This document shows positions 1 to 7,817 of a DNA stretch of 38,090 bases, piece by piece. The stretch's first letter is position 1. Each line of letters begins with the position of its first letter. The notes beneath the pieces were generated by a model. The model was not told where the DNA came from and did no database searches. It worked only from the letters and a program-made list of their open reading frames with translations. Position numbers and translations under genes: made by a program. Source of the stretch: Salinisphaera orenii subsp. halophila YIM 95161 (GTDB lineage: Bacteria > Pseudomonadota > Gammaproteobacteria > Nevskiales > Salinisphaeraceae). The stretch spans positions 1 to 38,090 of the forward strand of contig NZ_AYKF01000079.1 of assembly GCF_003732545.1 (NCBI RefSeq). The letters run 5' to 3'.

Positions 1-70
1 AAACCGCACGCGGTGGGCGATTAGCCGCCCAAGCCGCGGTCATCGCTGGCTTGATGCAATATCCGGGCTA

Positions 71-1120
71 GTCGTCGGCGCCACCGGCATCACCGGCGGC
101 AACCTCGCGCAGTATCTGGTCGCCAGCGGCTGGACGGTCTACGGCCTGTCGCGCCGCGCCGAGCGCACCGGCGGTGTCATCCCGGTCGCGGCCGACCTGC
201 TGGACGCCGACAGTACGGCCACGGCACTGAAGTCGCTGCCGATCACCCACGTGTTCTATTGCACCTGGACCCAGCGCGACAACGAAAAAGACAACGTCGA
301 AGCCAACGGCGCGATGATGAACAACCTGTTCGCCGCGCTCGACCCCGAGCGGCTCGAACACGTCTCGCTCGTGACCGGCACCAAGCAGTACCTCGGTTCG
401 TTCGAGGCCTACGGCAGCGGCCGGGTGGAAACACCCTTCCGCGAATCGGCCGAGCGCGTGCCCGGCCCCAACTTCTACTACACGCTCGAAGACATCATGC
501 GCGATGTCGCCGAGCGTTACGGCATCGCCTGGAACGTGCACCGCCCGCATACCGTGATCGGCTATGCGCCCGGCAACATCATGAATATGGGCACGACGCT
601 CGCGGTGTATGCCACGATCTGCCGCGAGACCGGCAAGGCGTTCACGTTCCCCGGCTCACAGGAGCAGTGGCACTATCTCACCGACCTGACCGACGCGCTG
701 CTGCTCGCACGCCAGATGGAATGGGCCGCACTCGCGCCAGGGGCGGCCAACCAGGCATTCAACACGGTCAACGGCGATGTCTTCCGCTGGCGGCGCCTGT
801 GGCATGAGATCGGCGGCTACTTCGGTGTCGAGGTCGCCGACTGCCCCGACACGCCGCGGCCGCTCGCCTCGCAGATGGCGGGCGTCGAAGACACCTGGCG
901 CACGATCGCCCAGACCCACGGCCTGATCGAACCGGATGTGACGAAGCTCGCGTCCTGGTGGCATACCGACGGTGATCTGGGCCGTACCCAGGAATGCGTG
1001 AACGACATCAACAAGTGCCGGAATTTCGGCTTCCACGCCCACCGCGAGACCCGTTCCGTGTTCTTCGACCTGTTCGACCGTCTCGCGGCCGAGCGGATCA
1101 TTCCACCGATACGCGCGTAG
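71..1120 (+). CDS. SDR-family NAD(P)-dependent reductase, PRISE-like, 5' end incomplete or broken
   Basis: Extended short-chain dehydrogenase resembling the progesterone 5-beta-reductase/iridoid-synthase-like (PRISE) group, which reduces activated enones with NAD(P)H. The frame opens with VVGATGITGG, the Rossmann dinucleotide loop. It continues with TGTKQYLG (catalytic Lys region), NFYYTLED (catalytic Tyr region) and RPHTVIGYAPGN, all typical of that group. The stop is TAG at 1118-1120. The frame is open to the left window edge, but the residues encoded before position 68 do not look like this family, and no ATG/GTG/TTG precedes the Rossmann motif in frame. An ATG at 54 lies in another frame and would give MQYPG directly before LVVGATG if one base were added near 65-67. 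A frameshift, a recombination junction or truncation are all possible. The family call is solid; the substrate and the true start are unknown. Confidence 0.8.
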   Translation, partial: VVGATGITGGNLAQYLVASGWTVYGLSRRAERTGGVIPVAADLLDADSTATALKSLPITHVFYCTWTQRDNEKDNVEANGAMMNNLFAALDPERLEHVSLVTGTKQYLGSFEAYGSGRVETPFRESAERVPGPNFYYTLEDIMRDVAERYGIAWNVHRPHTVIGYAPGNIMNMGTTLAVYATICRETGKAFTFPGSQEQWHYLTDLTDALLLARQMEWAALAPGAANQAFNTVNGDVFRWRRLWHEIGGYFGVEVADCPDTPRPLASQMAGVEDTWRTIAQTHGLIEPDVTKLASWWHTDGDLGRTQECVNDINKCRNFGFHAHRETRSVFFDLFDRLAAERIIPPIRA

Positions 1121-1301
1121 CACCCGATCGCGCGTCGAACCGGTTCGGGTCTCGAGGCGGTACGACAGACCGGCACAGGCCGAGCGCGGGCCGATGGATA
1201 CAAGCCCGGTCTGTCATCGCCGTGCATTTCAACGGGCGCGGCCGAGTCGGCTGCGGCGTGATCGACGCCGGCGCCCGTACGGGACACGTCGCGTGATCCA
1301 A

Positions 1302-1320
1302 GGCGGCCGCTTCGGCCGCC
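1302..1320. terminator. GC-rich hairpin after the SDR gene
   Basis: A perfect 8-bp inverted repeat (GGCGGCCG / CGGCCGCC) with a 3-nt CTT loop lies between the SDR gene and pyrF. No T-run follows, so it is only a weak terminator candidate. In DNA this GC-rich it could also be chance. The rest of 1121-1414 holds nothing recognisable. Confidence 0.3.
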
Positions 1321-1414
1321 GATGGCCCCATGGCACACTCGCGGGACCGAGCCAACCGGCTTCCGACATGCCAGAATTGCGGCCCTCGATTTCCCTCGCC
1401 GCCCCGATCCCGCC

Positions 1415-2143
1415 ATGACGCCGATACCGGACGACCGCGACCGCCTGATCTTCGCACTCGACGTGGCCGACACCGAGTCGGCCCGGTCGCTGGTCGTGCG
1501 TCTGGGCGATACCGTGACTTTCTACAAGGTGGGTCTGGAGCTGGCGATGTCGCCCGGCTACTTCGAGCTGGTGGACTGGCTCAAGGCCCGGGGCAAGAAG
1601 GTGTTCGTGGACGTCAAGCTGTTCGACGTGCCGGCCACGGTGGCGGCGGCGGTGACGCGGCTGTGCGCGCGCGACGTCGACTTCATCACCGTGCACGGCA
1701 ATCAGGGCATCATGGCGGCGGCGGCCGAGGCGCGCAGCGGCAGCGCCCGCATCCTGGCGGTGACCGCCCTGACCAGTCTCGACCAGGGCGACCTCGACGA
1801 CATGGGCTTCGCCTGCGACATCCCGACACTCGTGCTGTCGCGGGCGCGGCGCGCGCTGGCGGCCGGCTGCGACGGGGTCGTGTCCTCCGGCCTGGAGGTC
1901 GAGCGGCTGCGTGCGGAAGCACCCGAGCGGCTGATCGCGGTCACGCCCGGCATCCGACCGGTGGCCAACGACGAGCGCGCTCCGGACGACCAGAAACGGG
2001 TGATGACGCCGCGCCGCGCCATCGCCTCCGGGGCCGATCATCTGGTCGTGGGCCGCCCGATCCGCGAGGCCGCGGACCCGGCCGCGGCGGCCGCGGCCAT
2101 CCAGGACGAGATCGCGGCCGCGGTGGCCGAACGCGGCGACTGA
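1415..2143 (+). CDS. pyrF: Orotidine 5'-phosphate decarboxylase
   Basis: Last step of UMP synthesis: decarboxylates OMP to UMP in the cytoplasm. The 242-residue length fits the bacterial pyrF family. FALDV at 13-17 carries the early substrate-contacting Asp. The catalytic Asp-Lys-x-x-Asp group is [10 protein letters not shown] (D66, K68, D71). TPGIRP at 177-182 and VVGRPI at 211-216 are the phosphate-binding loops. The frame runs upstream to 1322, but that extension is unlike the family, so the ATG at 1415 ([11 protein letters not shown]) is the natural start. There is no strong Shine-Dalgarno. It is followed after 91 bp by hemE on the same strand and is probably expressed separately from the SDR gene upstream. 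Confidence 0.97.
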   Translation: MTPIPDDRDRLIFALDVADTESARSLVVRLGDTVTFYKVGLELAMSPGYFELVDWLKARGKKVFVDVKLFDVPATVAAAVTRLCARDVDFITVHGNQGIMAAAAEARSGSARILAVTALTSLDQGDLDDMGFACDIPTLVLSRARRALAAGCDGVVSSGLEVERLRAEAPERLIAVTPGIRPVANDERAPDDQKRVMTPRRAIASGADHLVVGRPIREAADPAAAAAAIQDEIAAAVAERGD

Positions 2144-2176
2144 CCGCACGCCTATCGGCCGCCGGTTCGGGACCGG

Positions 2177-2182
2177 TAAACT
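2177..2182 (+). promoter_or_regulatory. Possible -10 element upstream of hemE
   Basis: TAAACT matches the sigma-70 -10 consensus at four of six positions and lies 52 bp before the hemE ATG in the short pyrF-hemE gap. No convincing -35 hexamer is seen at the usual distance, so this is a weak call. Confidence 0.25.
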
Positions 2183-2234
2183 GCCCGCCAGAATCGTCCG
2201 TCGGCAGCCACTGCCGGCCCCAAGAGCCCTTTGC

Positions 2235-3281
2235 ATGTCACACGATCGCCTGCTGCGCGCGCTCGCGCGCGAACCCGTCGACGCCACGCCGGTCTGGCTG
2301 ATGCGTCAGGCCGGACGCTATCTGCCCGAATACCGCAAGCTGCGCGAACAGGCCGGCAGCTTCCTGACCCTGTGCCAGAACCCGGAGCTCGCCTGCGAGG
2401 TCACGCTGCAGCCGCTGCGGCGCTTCGACTTCGACGCCGCCATCCTGTTCTCGGACATCCTCACCATTCCCGAGGCCATGGGCCTGGGCCTGCACTTCGT
2501 CGCCGGCGAGGGGCCGCATTTCCATCATCCGGTGCGCACCCCCGACGAGATCGCCCGGCTGACGGTGCCCGACATCGATCGCGAGCTCGGCTACGTGCCG
2601 GCCGCGGTCGAGCTGATCCGGCGCGAGCTGGACGGGCGCACGCCGCTGATCGGTTTCGCCGGCAGCCCGTGGACGCTGGCCACCTACATGGTCGAGGGCG
2701 GCCCGTCCAAGAACTACGCCCACATCAAGAAGCTGATGTACGACGCGCCCGAAGCGCTGCACCAGCTGCTGGACGTGCTCGCGCGCTCGGTCGCGGCCTA
2801 TCTCAACGCCCAGATCGCCGCCGGCGCCCAGGCGGTGCAGATCTTCGACACCTGGGGCGGCGTGTTGACCCCCGCCGGCTATCGCGAGTTCTCGCTGGCC
2901 TACATGCAGGCGATCGTGGACGCGCTGGAGCCGGCGCCGGACGGCGGCCACGTGCCCGCGATCCTGTTCACCAAGGGCGGCGGACCGTGGCTGGAATCGA
3001 TGGCCGACACCGGCGCGGCCGCGCTCGGGCTGGACTGGACCATCGACATCGACGCCGCCCGCGCCCGCGTGGGCGACCGGGTCGCGCTGCAGGGCAACCT
3101 CGACCCGGCGGTACTGCACGCCCGGCCGGCGGTCATCCGCGAACACGTGCGCGACGTGCTGGCGCGCTTCGGCGACGGTCCCGGGCATGTGTTCAACCTC
3201 GGCCACGGCGTCACCCCGGACATCAAGCCCGACCACGTCGCCGCGCTGGTCGACGCGGTGCACGAATTCTCGGCCCGCTGA
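2235..3281 (+). CDS. hemE: Uroporphyrinogen decarboxylase
   Basis: Removes the four acetate carboxyls of uroporphyrinogen III to give coproporphyrinogen III in haem synthesis. The 348-residue length is normal. The N-terminal signature [14 protein letters not shown] (R24, R28) binds the substrate carboxylates. [12 protein letters not shown] carries the essential Asp (D74). [13 protein letters not shown] contains the conserved Tyr (Y151), FDTWGG sits at 204-209, and NLGHGV holds the conserved His (H324). The ATG at 2235 gives the usual short N-terminus before the arginine signature. A second haem gene, hemB, lies in this window at 23209, but the two are not in one operon. Confidence 0.98.
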   Translation: MSHDRLLRALAREPVDATPVWLMRQAGRYLPEYRKLREQAGSFLTLCQNPELACEVTLQPLRRFDFDAAILFSDILTIPEAMGLGLHFVAGEGPHFHHPVRTPDEIARLTVPDIDRELGYVPAAVELIRRELDGRTPLIGFAGSPWTLATYMVEGGPSKNYAHIKKLMYDAPEALHQLLDVLARSVAAYLNAQIAAGAQAVQIFDTWGGVLTPAGYREFSLAYMQAIVDALEPAPDGGHVPAILFTKGGGPWLESMADTGAAALGLDWTIDIDAARARVGDRVALQGNLDPAVLHARPAVIREHVRDVLARFGDGPGHVFNLGHGVTPDIKPDHVAALVDAVHEFSAR

Positions 3282-3332
3282 TGACGGGCGCGCAAGCCGG
3301 GCGCGCCCCGACCGCGGGCTCGAGGCGAAAGG

Positions 3333-3361
3333 TTGGCGCGACGCACCGCAGGCGCTACATT
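3333..3361 (+). promoter_or_regulatory. Candidate sigma-70 promoter for the acyltransferase operon
   Basis: TTGGCG (3333-3338) and TACATT (3356-3361) are separated by exactly 17 bp, each matching consensus at four of six positions. This lies in the gap after hemE and would start RNA near 3368, just ahead of the six-gene operon. Confidence 0.4.
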
Positions 3362-3367
3362 GCCGCC

Positions 3368-3403
3368 ATGACCGTCACGACGCCGCCGGGTGCGCCCCGA
3401 TGA
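3368..3403 (+). CDS. Possible 11-codon leader ORF overlapping the acyltransferase start
   Basis: ATG at 3368 opens a short frame encoding MTVTTPPGAPR. Its TGA (3401-3403) overlaps the ATG of the acyltransferase in an ATGA arrangement. It sits at the predicted transcription start and has no Shine-Dalgarno, so it would have to be read leaderlessly. It contains a Pro-Pro pair. It may be chance, or a coupled leader that feeds ribosomes to the next gene. Confidence 0.2.
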   Translation: MTVTTPPGAPR

Positions 3404-4335
3404 AACGCTGGCTCGAACCGCTGCGCGGCGCGATCGCGGTCGCGGGCATGGTGCTCGTCACCCTGTTCTGGTTCATCCCGCTGCTGCCCGCCAGCCTGGT
3501 GAAGCTGGCCACGCCCTGGCCGGCGGTGCGCACGCCGGCCACGCGCGCCGTGCTCTGGGTCGCCCGCTGGTGGGCGCGCGGCGTCAACGCCGTCATCGTC
3601 GGCGTCTCCGGCACCCGGGTGACCTACGACCAGCAGGTGCCCGACGATCCGGATGGCCGCTACGTGCTGATCTCGAATCATCAGTGCTGGGCCGACGTGA
3701 TGCTGCTGTGCCACGTGGTCGAGCCGCAGCTCCCCTTTCCGCGCTACTTCATCAAGGAGCGGCTGCGCTGGCTGCCGGTGGTGGGGCTGGCCTGCTGGGC
3801 GCTGGATTTTCCGTTCATGAAACGCCACAGCCGGGCCGAGCTCGAGCGCAACCCCGGTCTGCGCAATCAGGATATGGAGACGGTGCGCCGCGCCTGCGCG
3901 GTGTTCCGCGAATGGCCGGTCTCGATCGTCAACTACGCCGAAGGCACCCGCTCGACCGCCGCCAAGCGCGCGGCGGCCGGCTCGCCCTACGCCGCGCTGC
4001 TGCCGCCCAAGGCCGGCGGCACGGCCTTCGCCATCAACGCCATGCGCGACGTACTCGACGGCGTGCTCGACATGAGCGTGGCCTACGTCAATACGCCCGA
4101 ACCGCGGTTCTGGGATTTTCTCTGCGGCCGGATCCCCGAGGTGGTGATCCGCGTGCGCCGGCTCGATGTCCCGCGCGACCTGTTCGACGGCGACTACAGC
4201 GCCGATTCCGAGTACCGCGAGCGATTCAAGCGCTGGCTGGAAGGCGTCTGGGCGGAAAAGGACGCCGAAGTTTCCGCGCTCCAGGATCCGCGTCAGTCCG
4301 CGACCCGCTTCGACCGGCTCGGAGACGCCCGATGA
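3400..4335 (+). CDS. 1-acyl-glycerol-3-phosphate-type acyltransferase (YihG-like)
   Basis: Membrane acyltransferase of the PlsC/LPLAT superfamily, which transfers acyl chains to lysophospholipids at the inner membrane. The 311-residue protein has a hydrophobic N-terminal segment at about 11-30. All four family motifs are visible: NHQCWAD (H94, D99; the HX4D charge relay), FIKERLRWLPVVG at 118-129, YAEGTRS (181-184, acceptor phosphate) and LPPKAGG at 201-207. The overall pattern is closest to the E. coli YihG group. The start at 3400 begins with MKRWLEPLRG; the longer open frame upstream runs through the end of hemE and is rejected. It is first in an operon with ATGA coupling to the SDR gene. 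The acceptor lipid is not predictable. Confidence 0.9.
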   Translation: MKRWLEPLRGAIAVAGMVLVTLFWFIPLLPASLVKLATPWPAVRTPATRAVLWVARWWARGVNAVIVGVSGTRVTYDQQVPDDPDGRYVLISNHQCWADVMLLCHVVEPQLPFPRYFIKERLRWLPVVGLACWALDFPFMKRHSRAELERNPGLRNQDMETVRRACAVFREWPVSIVNYAEGTRSTAAKRAAAGSPYAALLPPKAGGTAFAINAMRDVLDGVLDMSVAYVNTPEPRFWDFLCGRIPEVVIRVRRLDVPRDLFDGDYSADSEYRERFKRWLEGVWAEKDAEVSALQDPRQSATRFDRLGDAR

Positions 4336-5087
4336 CGGCGGGCGTGGCCTGGATCACCGGCGCCAGCTCGGGCATCGGCGCCGCGCTCGCGGTGGAACTG
4401 GCCGGGCACGGCTGGCAGGTGGCCGTCTCCGGACGCGACGCCGAGCGACTCGCCGCGGTCCGGGCGCGGGCGCCGGCGGCGATCCACCCGTTCGCCCTCG
4501 ACGTGACCGATGCGGACGCCAACGTCACCGTCGCCGCCGACATCGAACGCCGGCTCGGGCCGATCGACCGCGCGGTGTTCAACGCCGGCGTGGGCAGCGG
4601 CTTTTCGGTGGATCGCTTCGACGCCGCCGACGTGCGCGAGCGCATGCACGTCAACTACGGCGGCGCGGTCAACGGCATCGGCGCGGTACTGCCGGCCATG
4701 CGCGCGCGGGGCCGCGGCCAGATCGCGCTGACCGCCAGCGTGGCCGGCTTCCGCGGCCTGCCGGACGGCGCGCCCTACTGTGCCTCCAAGGCGGCGATGA
4801 TCGCCCTCGCCGAAGGGCTGGCCCTGGATCTGGCGCCGCGCGGCATCGACGTGCGCGTGATCACGCCGGGCTTCGTGCGCACGCCGCTGACCGACAAGAA
4901 CCGCTTTCCCATGCCGTTCATCATCGAGCCGGACGATGCCGCCCGCCGGATCCGGCGCGGGCTCGACGGCCGCGGCTTCGAGATCACCTTCCCGAAACGG
5001 CTGTCCTATGTGCTCAAGACGCTGCAGCGGCTACCCTATGCGTTGTACTTTCCTCTGATCCGGCGCATCGCCGGAGGCCGCTCATGA
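4332..5087 (+). CDS. Classical short-chain dehydrogenase/reductase
   Basis: NAD(P)-dependent oxidoreductase of 251 residues. It shows the full classical SDR set: TGASSGIG (9-16) for cofactor binding, NAG (84-86), catalytic Ser136 and the YCASK box (Y149, K153). PGFVRTPLT at 179-187 is the usual cofactor-closing segment. After about residue 222 comes a basic and hydrophobic tail (KRLSYVLKTLQRLPYALYF), suggesting membrane association, as in SDRs acting on lipid substrates. The ATG overlaps the acyltransferase stop (ATGA), and its own stop overlaps the next ATG. Context suggests a role in lipid metabolism, but the substrate is unknown. Confidence 0.93.
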   Translation: MTAGVAWITGASSGIGAALAVELAGHGWQVAVSGRDAERLAAVRARAPAAIHPFALDVTDADANVTVAADIERRLGPIDRAVFNAGVGSGFSVDRFDAADVRERMHVNYGGAVNGIGAVLPAMRARGRGQIALTASVAGFRGLPDGAPYCASKAAMIALAEGLALDLAPRGIDVRVITPGFVRTPLTDKNRFPMPFIIEPDDAARRIRRGLDGRGFEITFPKRLSYVLKTLQRLPYALYFPLIRRIAGGRS

Positions 5088-5275
5088 AAACGCTCGTCTG
5101 GCTGATCGTCATTGTCGTCCTCGTGGTCGCCGCATTCGGCATCCTGCAGTGGGTGCGACGCCAGATCGCCTCCAGCCGCGAGGATCTCAAGCACGTCGAT
5201 CGCAGCAAGCTGCGCGATCTCGACGACGACGCCTGGGCCGAGGAGGAGCGCGACAAGGACGACTGGAAGCGCTGA
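5084..5275 (+). CDS. Small single-pass membrane protein
   Basis: A 63-residue protein with one N-terminal transmembrane helix (about 4-22, LVWLIVIVVLVVAAFGILQ). A basic/polar stretch follows, then a highly charged acidic tail rich in D and E that ends DDWKR. The N-terminal helix with a charged cytosolic-type tail suggests a small inner-membrane protein. It overlaps both operon neighbours tightly: its ATG shares bases with the SDR stop, and the thioesterase GTG begins one base after its TGA. The family is not recognised. It may be an accessory or anchoring subunit of the surrounding lipid enzymes; this is inferred from position only. Confidence 0.8.
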   Translation: MKTLVWLIVIVVLVVAAFGILQWVRRQIASSREDLKHVDRSKLRDLDDDAWAEEERDKDDWKR

Positions 5276-5276
5276 C

Positions 5277-5762
5277 GTGGACACGCTCGAGCGGCTGCAG
5301 CGCCGGGTCGCCGACGAGATCCCGCTGGCCCGGGCGGCCGGCATCCGGCTCGCGCTGGACGCCGACGGCAGCGTGCGCGCCGAGGCGCCCTTCGACGCCA
5401 ACCGCAACCTGCACGGCACGGTCTTCGGCGGCAGCCTCTATGTCGTCGCCCTGGTGGCCGGCTTCGCCCAGACGCAGTGGCTGGTCACGAGCACCGGCCT
5501 CGACGCCGCCGTCGTCGTCCAGCGCGCGGAGACGCGCTATCTCGCCCCGCTGCGACGTGCGCTGACGACGCGCATGGATCTGCCCGAGGCCGCCGTGCTC
5601 GCCCGCTTCGTCGACGCCGTGGCGCACCGCGGCCGCGGACGTCTGGAACTCACCGTCCGGATAGCCGACGACGACGGCAACACCGCCTTCGAGTTCGACG
5701 GCACGTTTGTCGCCACCGCCGCGCCCGGCGTGCGCAACCCCCGCGACGAATCGGGGTCATAG
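5277..5762 (+). CDS. YiiD C-terminal-type thioesterase
   Basis: A 161-residue hot-dog-fold protein resembling the stand-alone form of the YiiD C-terminal thioesterase domain, which presumably hydrolyses acyl-CoA or acyl-carrier thioesters. The motif NLHGTVFGGSLYVVALVAG (44-62) is the characteristic helix-start segment of that family. The start is GTG at 5277, one base after the stop of the small membrane protein, with GGAAG 8 bases upstream. The much longer open frame before it runs antiphase through the previous gene. Sitting with an acyltransferase and an SDR, it fits acyl-chain turnover. The family call is good; the substrate is unknown. Confidence 0.83.
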   Translation: MDTLERLQRRVADEIPLARAAGIRLALDADGSVRAEAPFDANRNLHGTVFGGSLYVVALVAGFAQTQWLVTSTGLDAAVVVQRAETRYLAPLRRALTTRMDLPEAAVLARFVDAVAHRGRGRLELTVRIADDDGNTAFEFDGTFVATAAPGVRNPRDESGS

Positions 5763-5766
5763 GGGA

Positions 5767-6642
5767 ATGGCCGCCGAGATCGCACGCTGGCTCACGCCGT
5801 GGGAGCCCCTGTACTGGCTGATCGCCCTGTTCGCGATCGTGGCGGCCTGCTATGTCCGCGGGCTGGCACGCCGCCGACGGGCGCGCGACGTGTTGCCGGC
5901 GATCGCGTTCTTCGTGGGGCTGGCGTCCATGTACGCGGTGATGCAGACCTATGTCGACTACTACGCCCAGTACATGTTCTTCATCCACCGGGCCCAGCAT
6001 CTGATACTGCATCATCTGGGGCCGTTCCTGATCGCGCTGTCCATGCCCACCGCCGTGCTGGCCGCGGGTGCGCCGCTGTGGCTGTCGCGCGGCATGCGCG
6101 GGCTCGGCGCCCTGCCGCCGGTTGCGGGGCTGTATCGCGTACTCCAGCATCCGGTGATCAGCGCGGCCCTGTTCGTCGGCCTGATCTATTTCTGGCTGTG
6201 GCCGTCGGTGCACTTCACGGCCATGCTCTCGGCCCGCGACTACTGGCTGATGAACCTGTCGATGGCCGTCGACGGGCTGCTGTTCTGGTGGTTCATGCTG
6301 GACCCGCGCCGGCCCGGCGCCACGCCGACGACCTATTCCATCGGCCTGCGCATCATCGTGCTGTGGGCGGTGATGCCGCCGCAGATCGCGATCGGCGCCT
6401 ATATCGCGCTCGCCCCGGACACCGTCTACGACGTCTATGCCGTCTGCGGGCGCGCCTTTCCGATATCGCCCATCGTCGACCAGCAGCTCGGCGGCCTGAT
6501 CACGTGGATTCCGGCCGCGATGATGAGCGTGGTCGCCACCCTCATCCTCCTGCGGCTGGGCTTCGTACACGACCGCAGCACCGCATCGCCGACCGAGCCC
6601 GCCGTGACCGCTTCCCGACCCGATGAGCGCCAGACCGTATGA
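5767..6642 (+). CDS. CtaG-like cytochrome c oxidase assembly protein (caa3_CtaG family)
   Basis: Polytopic inner-membrane protein of 291 residues with about seven hydrophobic segments. The His-rich stretch FIHRAQHLILHHLGPF (H74, H78, H82, H83) followed by the PxW region (APLWLSRG) is the mark of the caa3_CtaG family, which takes part in copper delivery to the oxidase. This is not the CtaG/Cox11 type. The start at 5767 lies four bases after the thioesterase stop. Its stop overlaps the ATG of the SCO gene (ATGA), and that pairing supports a shared copper-centre assembly role. No cytochrome oxidase subunit genes are present in this window. Confidence 0.88.
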   Translation: MAAEIARWLTPWEPLYWLIALFAIVAACYVRGLARRRRARDVLPAIAFFVGLASMYAVMQTYVDYYAQYMFFIHRAQHLILHHLGPFLIALSMPTAVLAAGAPLWLSRGMRGLGALPPVAGLYRVLQHPVISAALFVGLIYFWLWPSVHFTAMLSARDYWLMNLSMAVDGLLFWWFMLDPRRPGATPTTYSIGLRIIVLWAVMPPQIAIGAYIALAPDTVYDVYAVCGRAFPISPIVDQQLGGLITWIPAAMMSVVATLILLRLGFVHDRSTASPTEPAVTASRPDERQTV

Positions 6643-7247
6643 ACCATCGCCTGCCCCGCCGCCTGTTTGTCGTGTTCGCACTCGCCGCGACCGCGCTGCT
6701 CGCCGCCTGCAGTGGCGGCGAACCGGAGTACAACGCCCACGACATCGAAGGCGTGATGCCGGATCTCGCCTTCAATCTGACCGACGAGAACGGCAACGCC
6801 GTCGAGGCCGACGACTATGACGGCAGGCTCAAACTGCTGTTCTTCGGCTACACCAACTGTCCTGACATCTGCCCGGCCACGATGGCCCGCATCCGTGCCG
6901 CGCTCGGGGGCCTGGACGACACGACCCGCGAGAACATCGACGTGCTGTTCGTCAGCGTCGACCCCGAGCGCGACGACCCGGAACGCCTGGCGCAGTTCAC
7001 CTCGAGTTTCGGGCCGCGCTTCGTCGGGCTCACGGGCAGCCAGGAGCAGCTCAAGGCGCTGTCGAAGCGCTACCGCGTGACCTACGGCTACGGTGAGCCC
7101 AACGACAACGGCTTCTATCTGGTCTCGCACAGCAGCGCGATCTTCGTGTTCGGCCCGGAAGGCAAGGCACGGCTGCTGGTCAATCAGGAACAGAGCGTGG
7201 ACGCACTGCGCGCCGATCTGAAGAAACTGCTCGAACGCGTCGACTAG
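6639..7247 (+). CDS. SCO1/SenC-family copper chaperone lipoprotein
   Basis: A 202-residue thioredoxin-fold protein that binds copper and helps build the CuA site of cytochrome oxidase, or acts as a thiol-disulfide protein. The N-terminus has a basic stretch, a hydrophobic core and a lipobox LLAAC with C24 as the lipidation site, so it should be anchored facing the periplasm. The copper ligands are the CPDIC motif (C74, C78) and a distant His in LVSHSS (H164). Length and spacing are normal. It is the last gene of the operon; its ATG overlaps the CtaG-like stop. Non-coding DNA follows. Confidence 0.95.
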   Translation: MNHRLPRRLFVVFALAATALLAACSGGEPEYNAHDIEGVMPDLAFNLTDENGNAVEADDYDGRLKLLFFGYTNCPDICPATMARIRAALGGLDDTTRENIDVLFVSVDPERDDPERLAQFTSSFGPRFVGLTGSQEQLKALSKRYRVTYGYGEPNDNGFYLVSHSSAIFVFGPEGKARLLVNQEQSVDALRADLKKLLERVD

Positions 7248-7436
7248 GCCTGTTAACGCTTACTGCGAGCCCGTGCCAGGCGCTTCCTGACAATGGACCA
7301 TGGGCAGCAAGACGAGGCGTCGCGCGCGCCGCGGCATCGCCAGTCTGGATCGTGACCCGCCCCAATCGGCGACTCGCGACTTGCCGCACACGCTATGCAG
7401 TCGCCAACGCGGCGTTCGCATGGTATCTAACAGGCC
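7247..7436. repeat. About 190-bp segment bounded by inverted repeats (MITE-like)
   Basis: GGCCTGTTA at 7247-7255 recurs inverted as TAACAGGCC at 7428-7436. Similarity continues inward with gaps to a shared TGCGA, roughly 21 bp of imperfect terminal repeat. The left repeat abuts the last base of the SCO stop codon. The interior has no credible gene. This is the shape of a small non-autonomous transposable element or a decayed insertion sequence. No clear target-site duplication was found, so the identity is tentative. Confidence 0.35.
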
Positions 7437-7817
7437 CAGGAGCGATACGCCCGTTCCGGTCGCACGGATCGCGCTTCCGTCCCGAGCGCCGCGAACGCAG
7501 GCGCCGGGCCGGACGCGGCGAGGCTGCGACGCCGCCTCGGCCGGCGGAGATCTTCCAGGCCAGGCTTTCTTACGGCATTGCTCCGGGCGCGTGCGCACGA
7601 CGGCGAGTGCAGCGACGCGCCGGGAAACGACACCTCACAGGCTTCAGCGGGCCGCGCCCGCATTCCGGGCCGCACCCGCAACACACCCGGCTCAGCCGCT
7701 TTCGGCGAAGGTACGGCGTTCGCGTGCCCTCGGCACGTTTCATCGCCCTACGTGCCGGCCCGCGGGCTCGGGCGTCGGCGCGAGCGCGGCTGACCGATCG
7801 GAGACGGCCCGAGTGAC
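7437..7817. other. Non-coding stretch between convergent operons
   Basis: No gene is supported here. The open frames on both strands are basic, low-complexity and unlike any family. Around 7706-7736 the plus strand faintly resembles the 3' end of a tRNA (a GTTCG-like loop followed by CCTCGGCAC), but no cloverleaf can be folded. No clear terminator was seen for either flanking operon. Confidence 0.4.

Noticed and set aside
1229-2287. A 352-codon minus-strand frame across pyrF
   Set aside because: It is antisense to an unmistakable pyrF and has a repetitive Arg/His/Ala composition.
7640-7740. A tRNA-like 3' half (GTTCG loop, CCTCGGCAC) on the plus strand
   Set aside because: The T-stem does not pair properly, the matching 5' acceptor strand is absent and no cloverleaf can be drawn. 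At most it is a decayed relic.
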